Assembly (NCBI GenBank): GCA_963663395.1 | Contig: OY760226.1 | Location: 2,356,001 to 2,420,000 of the forward strand | Source of the DNA: Azophilus sp963663395 | Lineage (GTDB): Bacteria > Pseudomonadota > Gammaproteobacteria > Pseudomonadales > Azotimanducaceae | Direction: 5' to 3' | Length of the DNA stretch: 64,000 bases | Shown: piece by piece, positions 28,201 to 36,500 of the stretch | Layout: each line of letters starts with the position of its first letter | How positions within the stretch are numbered: the stretch's first letter is position 1 | The notes under the pieces: generated by a model | Database searches by the model: none | Told to the model about the DNA's origin: nothing | What the model saw: the letters and a program-made list of their open reading frames with translations, nothing else | Translations under genes and position numbers: made by a program

Positions 28201-31200
28201 TGGCCGGTTGTACGCCTACGCCCTGGCGGACGGCGAGCGGCAGCCGGATCGGGACGTGGATCTGGGCGGCGGCTCGGTGCAGGACCTGTGGGGTGACGGG
28301 GCGACGCTGTGGGTGCTGCAGGGTCGCGGCGTTGCCGCGTATGGCCTGGACGGTGCGCGGCAGCCGCAGCGGGACGTTGCGCTGGACGCGGTGAACGGTT
28401 GGCCGACGGGTCTGTGGTCGGACGGCGCGCGCCTGCTGGTGACGGATGTCGGGAGGCGGCCCTGGCTGTACGTGTATCGGGACGGTGCGCTGTCGCCGGT
28501 CGAAGGCCTGGGACTGTCGTCCGGGGGGGAGTTTCCGCAGGTGCCGTGGTCGGACGGACAGACGCTGTGGGTGGCGGACGATCAGAGCGCGACGCTGCAC
28601 AGTTACGCGCTGGAGCCGCCGTCGTCGAACGCGACGCTGACGCTGCTGCGCCTGTCGAACGTGGCTCTTGACGCCTATGCGCCGCTGACGACGCGGTATG
28701 CGGGAGAGACCGTGGCGGCGCGGACGACGCTGACGGCGTACGGGGCTTCGGGGGCGCACCTGGCGATCACGCCGGCGGATGCGGATACGGCAGCGCCGGG
28801 CCACCAGGTGGACCTTGCGGAGGGTGCAAACGAGATTCGGGTGACGGTGACCGCGGCGGACGGTACGACGACCCGGACGTACGCGGTCACGGTAACGCGG
28901 TCTGCGGAGTCGGCGGAGTCGGACGCGCGGCTGAGCGCCCTGACCCTTGAGGATGTGGAACTCGACGGGTTCGACAGCGACGTGTACGAGTACTGGGTGA
29001 CGGCCGGTTCGGAGGTTGCGGCGACGGTGGTCGGCGCCACGCCGCTGCAGGAGTCGGCTGTCGTCACGGTCACGCCGGAGGATGCGGATGCCCAGACGCC
29101 GGGTCACCAGGTGGCACTCGCGGAGGGGGCGAACGAGATTCGGGTGACGGTGACGGCGGCGGACGAGACGACGACGCGAACCTATGCGGTGACGGTGACG
29201 CGCGCGGCGGTGCCGCTGACGGCGCGTTGGGCGGCGCTGCCGGAGCGCCATGACGGTGCGGCGACGGTGCGGCTGCGCGTTGCGTTCAGCGAGCCGGTCA
29301 CGACGGGCTTTGCGGCGCTGCGTGACCACGCGTTCGAGGTGACGAACGGGTCGCTGACGGATGCACGGCGGGTGGACGGTCGCAGCGACCTGCGCGAGCT
29401 CGACGTGCTGCCGGCGTCGGACGCGGAGCTGGTCCTGGTACTGCCGGTGACGACGGATTGCGCGGCGGTCGGCGCGGTCTGCACAGCGTCCTACAAGCCG
29501 CTGTCGAACCGGCTGGAGGCACGCATTCCAGGCAGTGCCGGCCCGGAAGAGCCGGCCGTGGCGGTGACGTTGACGGCCGATGCGGCCTCGGTGACCGAAG
29601 GCACGGCGGCGGCGTTCACGGCGACGTTGTCGGAGGCGCTGTCGGGTCCGTTGACAGTACCGGTGACGGTGACGTCGGCGGGCGAGGTGCTGAGCGGTAC
29701 GCCGCCTGCGTCGGTGACGTTTGCAGCAGGCGATACGAGTGCGACGCTTGAGGTGCCGACGGACGACGATTCGGTGGTGGAAGGCGACGGCATGGTGACA
29801 GTGTCGCTGACGGCGGGCGACGGCTACACCCTGGGCGAGGCGTCCGCGGCGAGCGTGACAGTGGAAGACGACGATGTGGCGGCGTGGTCGGTGACGGCGG
29901 AACCCGCCGGGATCGCGGAAGGCGGCAGCGCGACGCTGACGGTGTCGATCGGCAACGGCGTGACCTACGCGCAGGCACAGACGATCGCGCTGTCGGTGGA
30001 CGGAGAGGTGTCGGCGTCGGACTACACGCTGTCGGCGGCCAGCCTGGCGCTGTCCGCCGGGGCGACGTCGGCGACGGCGACCCTGACGGCGATTGACGAC
30101 GAGGCGTCGGAAGGCCCGGAACGGGCGACGGTGACGGCGCACCTGGACGGCGCAGCGATCGGCTCGGTGGTGGTGACCGTCGATGACGCGGCGCCGCTGG
30201 AGACGCCGGTGGTGTCGGGTGTGGTGCAGGTGGGCGAGGCGCTGACGGCGTCGATGGACGGCGGGCAGGTGTCGACGGTGGTGAAGGCTTCGGCGTCCGG
30301 GACATCGGCCAAGGCAATGTCCGTCAAGGCACTGTCGGCCAAGTCGGCCAAGTCAGCATCGCCCAAGTCGGCGTCGGTGACCTACCAGTGGCTGCGCGAC
30401 GGGAGCGAGATGGCGGGGGCGACGGGGTTGAGCTACGTGCTGACGGCAGCGGACGTGGGCGCGTCGATGTCGGTCCGGGTGACACGGGGCGGTCGCACGG
30501 CGACGAGCGCGGCGACGATTCCGATCTGGGATGCGCCGTGGAACCCGCCGGTCGGTGCGGACGAGGAGGAACTGTTCCCGGCGCTGCTGACGGTGGGTTC
30601 GACGGGCGCCTACTCGCTGCCGCTGGGCGGCTACGGCCGGATGTCGAAGGCGTCGTTCGGTGCGCTGGACGACACGGTGCTGCGGGTGGACGGCGTGGCG
30701 CACCGGGTGACGGTAGCGGCGTTGAACAACGTTGGGCAGTTTGCGCTGGGGACGGAGCCGGATCTCGATGACACGCGGGGCTGGTCGGTTTACTGGGACG
30801 GTCACCGGATCGATAGGCTGTCGCTGAAGCGGTCGAGCGAGGGCGCGTTGTGGCTCGGCGAGGCGCCGACCGTCTACGAGCGCTACCTGCGCGGCTCGTC
30901 GGACGGGGTTCGGGTTGCGCTGTCGATCCGGCGCGCGTTGCCGACGCCGGTGGCGACGTTGGCGGCGGTCGGGGACTCGGTGGACGAAGGGTCCGGCGCG
31001 GTGTTCGAGGTGACGCTCGACCGGGCGCGGGCCGCGGCGCTGGAGATCGCGGTCGAGGTTACGGTGGAGGGCGAGGTCGTGTCCGGCGAGATGCCGTCGG
31101 CGGTGACGGTGGTGGCGGGATCGACGACGGCGAGGCTTGAGGTGTCGACGGACGACGATTCGGTGGTGGAAGAGGACGGCTCGGTGACGGCGACGCTGGT

Positions 31201-33184
31201 CGAAGGCGGCGGCTACGCGTTGGGCGAGGCGGTGGCGGCGACGGTGGCGGTCGTGGACGACGACGTGGCGGCGTGGACGGTGACGGCGTCGCCCGCCGAG
31301 CTCGTGGAAGGCGGCAGCGCGACACTGGCCGTGTCGACCGGCACCGGCGTGACGTTTGCCACGGAACGAACGCTTGAGTTGTCGGTGACGGGGGATGTGT
31401 CGGAGTCGGACTACGCGCTGGAGGCCGGGACGCTGGCGCTGGAGGCCGGGACCGATACGGCGACGGCGACGTTCGAGGCGCGCTCGGACGGCGTCGAGGA
31501 GACGCCGGAGGTGGCGCGGCTCGGCGTGGCGCTGGACGGTACGGAGGTGGCTTCGACGGAGATGACGGTACGCGATGCGTCGGCGGACGCGAGCCTGTCG
31601 TCGCTCTTGCTGACGGACGTGGACATCGGCGAGTTCGACGCGGAGCGCACGGCGTACGCGGCGACGGTGACGGCCGGGGTATCCACTACGACGGTAACGG
31701 CGGAGCCGTCGGACGCGAACGCGGCGGTGGCGATCGCGGACGCGCTCGGCAGCACGCAGGGCACGCAACGGACATCGTCACTGGCGACAGGGGCGAACGA
31801 GATTGCGGCGACGGTGACGGCGGAGGACGCATCGACGGTGCGGACCTACACGGTGTCGGTGACGCGGCTGCCGGGCTGGGGCACGCGGCTGCCGGAGCGC
31901 GATATTGCGCTGGCGGGGGTGGAGGCGACGGGTGTGTGGTCGGACGGCACGACGCTGTGGGCGGCGGAGTCCGACGGCGAGGCGGCGCAGGCGTACGACC
32001 TGGCGACGGGCGCGCGCCGCTCTGCCGATGATATTGCACTGACGGCGAAGCGCTACGTGACGACGGCGCTGTGGTCCGAGGACGGGACGCTGTGGGTGGC
32101 GAACGCGCTGGGCGAGGCGGTGGCGTACCGGCTGTCGGACGGTGCGCGTGTGGCCTCGGCGGACCTGGACGGGATGCTGTCGTCGGCGGGCAACGGCGAG
32201 CCGGTGGGCCTGTGGTCGGACGGTTCGGTGCTGTACGTGGTGGACCGTGCGGATAAGCACCTGTACGCGTACGCATCGGACGGCGAGCGACTGCCGGATC
32301 GGGAGTACGGGCTGGATCGGGAGGAGCGCAGCCGTGCGCAGTGGGGCCTGTGGTCGGACGGCGAGACGCTGCTGACGTCGGGCAGCAGCGGGTACGTGGT
32401 GGCGTACCGGCTGTCGGACGGTGCGCGTCTTCTGGATCGCGACATCGATCTGGGCATGATTGGCTACGGCCTGTGGTCGGACGGCGAGACGCTGTGGGTT
32501 GCGGACTCGCTGTTACCGCGGGTGCTGGCGTACGCGGTGCCGGGGCTGCGGCGTGCGTCGGGGTCGGGTCTGTTGCCGGTGGTGGTGACGAACCGTGCGG
32601 TGGGGGTGCCGACCGTGGACCCGGGCGTGCCGGTGGCGATCCCGGACGCGGGCCTGCGCGGGCGCATCGCTGTGGCGCTGGGCAAGTCGGCGGAGGACCC
32701 GGTTGGCGTCAACGAACTGCTGGCGCTTCAGTCACTGGATGCGCGGGGCGCGGGGGTTGCTGACCTCACGGGGCTTGCGTACGCGGTGAACCTGAGGGCC
32801 GTGGACCTGTCGCACAACCCGCTGGTGGACCTGCGGGTGCTGGGATCGCTGCCGAATTTGTCCGTGCTGAACCTGGACGGCACGGGCGCGGAGCCGTGGG
32901 CGCTGGCGGGGCTGGTCGGGCTCGAGCGCCTGTCGCTGCGGGACAACGGGATTGCGGACGTCTCTGCGCTGGCTAACCTGCACCGGCTGCGCGCGCTGGA
33001 CCTCGGCGCCAACGCCATCGAGGACCCCGGGCCGCTGGCCGGGCTCGGCGCCCTCGAAACGCTCGACCTCGGCGACAACCGCATCGGCGACGCCACGTTG
33101 TTGGCGCCGTTGCGGGCGACCATCGAACTGCGCGGCAACCCGGCAGGCTCGGGCCGCGCGACGGATGCGGGGGGTGCGCCGTGA
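22208..33184 (+). CDS. Giant exported protein C: LVIVD/YVTN propellers, PKD, diheme cytochrome c, Calx-beta, LRR
   Basis: A 3658-aa protein starting at GTG 22208, overlapping gene B's stop by 4 bases. A signal peptide (LMVVACAWACACAAEGQA) leads to a short LRR stretch (about residues 120-195), LVIVD-type propeller repeats (LYVVDASDLSNPVLVRHLE), an Ig-like Big_5 domain (VHPADGATGVAVTTAIGVSM), a PKD domain (YTWDFGDGG, near residue 685) and a YVTN-like propeller (FAPDGSAAYVTLAGSGRL). Next is a diheme cytochrome c peroxidase/MauG-like domain with C1153-ASC-H1157 and C1285-VLC-H1289, plus distal NTPTLKGLWESAPYLHNGAV. From about residue 1400 on it repeats gene B's Calx-beta, cadherin-like, propeller and LRR half. 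The heme motifs imply Sec export and maturation outside the cytoplasm. No C-terminal anchor is visible. Confidence 0.8.
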   Translation: MSRRLWREHSLMVVACAWACACAAEGQAATIDTMTRADPHLAPLLTAPDSNKVDESETMVGTLASAGTRTDFLPNLSITNAVGGEVLEYATDDGLGLTATTVTAEDGITTRVHQNDLSLTQVNIPDTNLRDAVRLALGIPSLGLISEKALQSLDVLDVSRSEVTSLAGLEGAFQLRELFLGSNRITDLSPLNGLPVTVRHTHSPGVRNQEWGEDDLWQPVAILPSLDDDRIGHGRAFMVDGHLVLITAHDGPSPLEFPARVDVWDLSEPRSPRLVKTHTDVTRRLREAHGFGLWNRDGQIILAAQTHRGIAFYEVTEISSRLTLLGELALFGEEREGYAGSWWVAMQAPYAYVAAIGGGLYVVDASDLSNPVLVRHLETGELGGISPGSVFAVGGLLVLAEAGNRGFATMDISDPANPAFIEARDGATSYSHMFTAGLVLSSGGDQGPGRMYVHRVGHDGHIVYAGEAGHTLWDGGYGAYQDGHFFSGFSLSAAKFSLDPLVQVGKGSSKVADSDQDFVSPLGNLLFVGDDHGVGSSLMPHQAGRDTSGPEVEWVHPADGATGVAVTTAIGVSMSEEVGIESLTADRFRVRPSGGEPVSGQLSAGLNNLNFVPDSPLAPGTVHEVEVCGLSDLVGNAGGCDTSVFTTRDPGSDPPVCRLGPFEAVEVGTAVDYLPASATGEPEAYTWDFGDGGVAGPQPAAQATTTYTAPGRYTVTLTVTNANGKSNCGAVRIVHNPLTTDAPTGAGASVSSSSIAVAFKLGRENRGGDRLRYTDVYVVNRDNHSVSRISTSDDRAWTPEKSAWETAVCERPRTLTVAPDREIWVACQGSGEIAVLNRHGVVVKMIDLGYGAAPYGVVFAPDGSAAYVTLAGSGRLLKLSPGGAVAGELAIGPHPRGVAVSGDSSRIFVTRFVSGYADSDGSGSDDATGELYEVDAASFSVVRTLGLAFDPGPDGESSGRGVPNYLSQVRIAPDGRTAWIPSKKDNIARGVQRDGNQLDFETQTRAIVSQVDLVGNAETLDRRIDFNDRDLPQSMVFTPAGDAFIVAFQGSNAIEVWDANALRRMSQLPVGRAPDGIAMRPDGRRLYVHNFLDRSVSIFDTAGLLDGTSSQPIPVRVVAAVAEEALEPAVLRGKRIFYNAADPRMSRDGYISCASCHLDGGSDGMVWDRTQFGEGLRNTIGLRGRRGTNGGFVHWTANFDEIQDFEHDMRASFGGAGFMDATDFASGTRNDPLGDSKAGISAGLDDLAAYVTSLAEYPDSPYRQQDGSLTEAGARGKAVFQARQCVLCHQGPHFTDDGTHNVGTLETSSGLASGGSLEGINTPTLKGLWESAPYLHNGAVATLAEVLGNAVHTGGELTAQEKTDLEAYLLQIDRNENAGTAGPLGTGKLRNLVLSGVDIGVFDSETTAYRGSVGGGVSTTTVTAVASEANAVVEIVPADADALEPGHQVRLGEGANAIALKVTAEDGQTNTTYTVTVIRLMIPLTASFASLPDAHTGSGTVQLRIQFSEPIGTSYQTLQDSSFAVTNGKVRSAERVNRRDDLWKINIGPFSSKDMLVVLPATDHCAATGAICTRAGRRLSHGLQAVIPGPVRPMISISAMAATVTEGTPAAFEFILDGVAPTDLTIEASVTESGSVLAPFVPTPVTIAAGHTSATLRLPTTGDLEVETDSTVTVEVTGGPGYRVGEDSSASVTVRDDDVATFTVAAAPEAIAEGETSTLTVAISNEVTFAEAQTIGLSVAGEVSASDYALPPAGLTLAGGATQATATFRAVDDEEEEPAESATVTVSVDGEEVGSATLTVLASDQLTGLWLAAATTLKKIEAIEDGGTLMMGSDTPARTTLLAETGVSARSVRLELAGPVSAARSDAEAPYTLHGPGDAMALVPGDYRADVTVMTGDEAGKQDSETHSAAFAVRRWARAAGRDISTLEAAGNTDPQGLWGDGETLWVADHVGGRVYAYALADGGRLPEREIDTAAAGNARPVGLWSNGETLWAGDSEDGRLYAYALADGERQPDRDVDLGGGSVQDLWGDGATLWVLQGRGVAAYGLDGARQPQRDVALDAVNGWPTGLWSDGARLLVTDVGRRPWLYVYRDGALSPVEGLGLSSGGEFPQVPWSDGQTLWVADDQSATLHSYALEPPSSNATLTLLRLSNVALDAYAPLTTRYAGETVAARTTLTAYGASGAHLAITPADADTAAPGHQVDLAEGANEIRVTVTAADGTTTRTYAVTVTRSAESAESDARLSALTLEDVELDGFDSDVYEYWVTAGSEVAATVVGATPLQESAVVTVTPEDADAQTPGHQVALAEGANEIRVTVTAADETTTRTYAVTVTRAAVPLTARWAALPERHDGAATVRLRVAFSEPVTTGFAALRDHAFEVTNGSLTDARRVDGRSDLRELDVLPASDAELVLVLPVTTDCAAVGAVCTASYKPLSNRLEARIPGSAGPEEPAVAVTLTADAASVTEGTAAAFTATLSEALSGPLTVPVTVTSAGEVLSGTPPASVTFAAGDTSATLEVPTDDDSVVEGDGMVTVSLTAGDGYTLGEASAASVTVEDDDVAAWSVTAEPAGIAEGGSATLTVSIGNGVTYAQAQTIALSVDGEVSASDYTLSAASLALSAGATSATATLTAIDDEASEGPERATVTAHLDGAAIGSVVVTVDDAAPLETPVVSGVVQVGEALTASMDGGQVSTVVKASASGTSAKAMSVKALSAKSAKSASPKSASVTYQWLRDGSEMAGATGLSYVLTAADVGASMSVRVTRGGRTATSAATIPIWDAPWNPPVGADEEELFPALLTVGSTGAYSLPLGGYGRMSKASFGALDDTVLRVDGVAHRVTVAALNNVGQFALGTEPDLDDTRGWSVYWDGHRIDRLSLKRSSEGALWLGEAPTVYERYLRGSSDGVRVALSIRRALPTPVATLAAVGDSVDEGSGAVFEVTLDRARAAALEIAVEVTVEGEVVSGEMPSAVTVVAGSTTARLEVSTDDDSVVEEDGSVTATLVEGGGYALGEAVAATVAVVDDDVAAWTVTASPAELVEGGSATLAVSTGTGVTFATERTLELSVTGDVSESDYALEAGTLALEAGTDTATATFEARSDGVEETPEVARLGVALDGTEVASTEMTVRDASADASLSSLLLTDVDIGEFDAERTAYAATVTAGVSTTTVTAEPSDANAAVAIADALGSTQGTQRTSSLATGANEIAATVTAEDASTVRTYTVSVTRLPGWGTRLPERDIALAGVEATGVWSDGTTLWAAESDGEAAQAYDLATGARRSADDIALTAKRYVTTALWSEDGTLWVANALGEAVAYRLSDGARVASADLDGMLSSAGNGEPVGLWSDGSVLYVVDRADKHLYAYASDGERLPDREYGLDREERSRAQWGLWSDGETLLTSGSSGYVVAYRLSDGARLLDRDIDLGMIGYGLWSDGETLWVADSLLPRVLAYAVPGLRRASGSGLLPVVVTNRAVGVPTVDPGVPVAIPDAGLRGRIAVALGKSAEDPVGVNELLALQSLDARGAGVADLTGLAYAVNLRAVDLSHNPLVDLRVLGSLPNLSVLNLDGTGAEPWALAGLVGLERLSLRDNGIADVSALANLHRLRALDLGANAIEDPGPLAGLGALETLDLGDNRIGDATLLAPLRATIELRGNPAGSGRATDAGGAP
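28952..32560 (+). repeat. 3.6-kb direct repeat, copy 2 (inside gene C)
   Basis: This is the near-identical partner of 17979-21587. Flanks diverge quickly after 32560 (the LRR part) and gradually before 28952. The pattern suggests duplication followed by ongoing gene conversion. Confidence 0.9.
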
Positions 33185-33504
33185 GTCGGCGACTGTGGCG
33201 TGAACATTGGCGGCAGCACAGTGGCGGGACGCGGCTCTTCCGACGCGCACGCCATGCGCTGCCAGCAGGCTCGGACAACGGAACCGGGCCGGTCCACGTC
33301 CCTTGCGATACCGGTACTACCCGCCGGGACCGTCGGCCTCCACGCCGTTCGAAAGCGAGCCCTTCCCCGCGTGGCTTCGCCATGTTGCCGTCACACCCGG
33401 CAGGGCGTTCGTTCGAACCTGGCGGGCGTCGCTGGGGCTCGGGCGCCTCCGCGGGTCCGGGTTACACAACGGCGATTTTTCGTGCTCTTTTGTTGCAGTC
33501 ATGA
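33181..33504 (+). pseudogene. Relic gene start duplicated from gene C
   Basis: The GTG frame opens MSRRLWREH exactly as gene C does at 22208, and it overlaps the upstream stop in the same GTGA way. The match at DNA level ends near 33210 (GTGAACAT), after which the 107-codon frame is low-complexity, Arg-rich sequence. It is out of frame with gene D. It is best read as the tail end of the duplicated segment: the duplication carried along the first few codons of the following gene. Confidence 0.6.
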
Positions 33505-36500
33505 TTAAGGTAAAAAGAACTCATGGCGGGGTTTTCAACAGCTCGCATGCGAGCCGCGCGGCGGTGTTGAGCAGTCGACATAACGACAGGTTCTGGCGGT
33601 GCCGAACACCGGTCCTCCGCCGCTCCGAGGTTCTTGCCGGGTCAGGTCGGCGCCAAAAACCATCGAGTCCGGGTTTGCGGGCCGGCGCGACGGGAATCGC
33701 CGGCACGAGGGACCGATCGAGTCCCCGCGATTGCTCCCGACGGGCACTTCAAGTTCGACAAACGCTCCGTGGTCTGCGCGGACGATGGACGACGGCGTCG
33801 ACCATCGTAGTGGTGTATGTGGTTACATCGCTTCTGTCGCCCATGGTTGTCGGTCAGACCTCCGACGACATGGTAATCACGGGAAAAGGCGACCTGCCAC
33901 AGGTGTTGTTGGAACAGATCGCAGAGATATACAGAGAAAAGGCACGCTGGACACCTGCGCAACAAAAATTGGAATCGCACCTGATAGACCTCGTCAAGGA
34001 AGGCGGAACCGAATCGGTGCTCATCGACATACACGGCCAGGTGGATGACGAACTTGTTGGGCTAATCGAGCAGCACGATGGCGCCGTGGTCGATGCACGC
34101 CCGGCCTACCGGAGCCTGCGCGCTCGAGTTCCATTGGGAGCACTCGAATCCATTGCCAAACTGGATGCCGTTCAAACCATTCACGATGGCGCGTTCACTG
34201 TCGCAGCGACTCAGTCCCAGACCGTTTCCCCGACCACAGTCGTCTCGGAGGGGGATAGCGCACATCGGTCCGACGAGGCCAGGCAGACGTACGGGGTCGA
34301 TGGGACGGGCATCAGCGTCGCGGTCGTGTTTGACGGAATCCGCCATCTCGAGAAGTTGCAGGAACTCGGCGCACTCCCGCCGCACGTGACCGTTCTGCCG
34401 GGCTACCGGGGCCGGTCGGGCGGTCGCGCGGGCACGCTGGCGCTCGAGGTCCTGCACGATGTCGCACCCGGCGCCGACCTCTATTTCGCGGGGATCGATG
34501 TCGGGGTCGGCGGCTACGCGGCGGCGGTGCGCTCGTTGCACGAGATGGGCGTCGACATCATCGTCGACGGAATCAACGTGTTCGACGAGCCGGCCTTCCA
34601 GCATGGGACGGCTGCGCTCGCATACAGGGAGGTTGCCGAGAAGGGCACGCTGCTGTTTATCTCCTCGGGGAATGAGGGCAATGTCGACAGTGGCACGGCC
34701 GGAACGTGGGAGGGGGACTATCGGGCAGGGGAGTCGGTAACCGTGGGCGGCGTGTCAGATCGCGCGGTCCACTACTTCGACGCGGACACCTACGCGAACC
34801 GGCTGACCGCAAAGAGTGCGCATGGCGCGTGGCTGAAGTGGAGCGATCCCGACTACGCCTCGAGCAACGACTACGACCTGTTCGTGGTCAGTCGCAACGG
34901 GGTCGTCGTGGGCCGATCGACCACTTGGCAGTCAGGCTCGCAAAGGCCGTTCGAGAGGATCTGGAATCCGGTCCTGAGCGGGTATTCGCTCGTGGTGGTG
35001 AAGAAAAGCGGTGACGCGCGTTACCTGCACCTCATGGCGTACCGGGGCCGGCTGACCCACAGCACGCCAGGTGCGGTGTGGGGTCCGAACGCGTTGCCTG
35101 AAGCGTTCAGCATCGCGGCGGTGGAAAACACTGACTCGGGCCAGCCTTCGACCAGCCACTTCTCCTCCGCAAACAAGGTTGCGGGTCTCAGTAGCGACGG
35201 CCCTCGCCGCATCTTCTACGACGACGAAGGTGACGCCATCACTCCGGGGAGTCTTCTGGCCGCGGGAGGACGCGTCATCAACAAGCCCGACTTTGCCGGT
35301 GCGCACCGCGTCAGCACCGCGATGCCGGGCCTGTCCAGTTATCCCGGTACGTCCGCCGCGGCCGCGCACGTGGCCGGGATCGCGGCGCTCATGCTGGAGG
35401 CTGCGGGCGGCCCCGATAACATCACCCGCGACGCGGTGGAGCAGGCGCTGAGGGATTCCGCGATCGACATCGCAGCGACGGGTCACGACCGCAACAGCGG
35501 ATACGGCATCGTGCAGGCCCTCGACGCCGTCGCCGCGGTGCACGAGGTCACCCGGAACCGGCCCCCGGAGATTGTCGCCGAGCCCGATGACCTGATCGAG
35601 AGCGCCGATGTGGACCTCACGCTGGACCTGTCTCGCTACGTCAGCGACCCCGATGGCGACGAGCTGGCCATTGCGGTGAGTCTTGAGAACAAGCGTGGCA
35701 CGATCACCAGTTCGTTGACGGGCACAGTGGTCACGTTCAGTGGTGGAGAAGGGTCGAAAGCGCGCGCGCATGTCTCTTACGAAGACCCCGGCGGCTTCAC
35801 GCGCCATCTCCGGTTTGGCGTTGCGTTCGACTCGGCGGTGGACACGGACACCAGCTTGAGCGCCTTGACCATGACGGGGGTCGACCTGGCGGGGTTTTCG
35901 CCCTCCGGTCGCAACTACGCGGCGAACGTACCCTACCGGACGGGCGCCACGACGGTCAGCGCGACCACCGGCAACACGTCCGCCACGGTGGAGATCCTGG
36001 GCGACGACAACGCGCCGGTCGCCTTGACCGAGGCCTCCACGGCGACATCGACCACCTACGAAGCCGACGTGGCCCTGCGGCCTGGCCCCAATCGGATCCG
36101 GATTCTGGTGTCGGCGACGGACGCCCGCACGACGACCTATGCGGTCACGGTAACGCGGTCTGTGCCGTCGGCGGCGGCGGACGCGCGGCTGAGCGCCCTG
36201 ACCCTGCGGGATGTGGCGGTCGATGGGTTCGACCGCGACGTGTACGAGTACGGGGCGACGGTGGGTTCGGACGTTACGACGGCGGTGGTCGGAGCGACGC
36301 CGCTGCAGGAGTCGGCCACCGTCGCGATCACGCCGCCGGATGCGGATTCCCAGGCGCCGGGTCATCAGGTGGACCTTGCGGAGGGCGCGAACGAGATACG
36401 GGTGACGGTGACTGCGGCGGACGAAACGACGAGCAGTACCTATGTGGTAACGGTGACGCGCGCGGCGGTGCCGCTGACGGGTCGTTTCGTATCGGTACCG

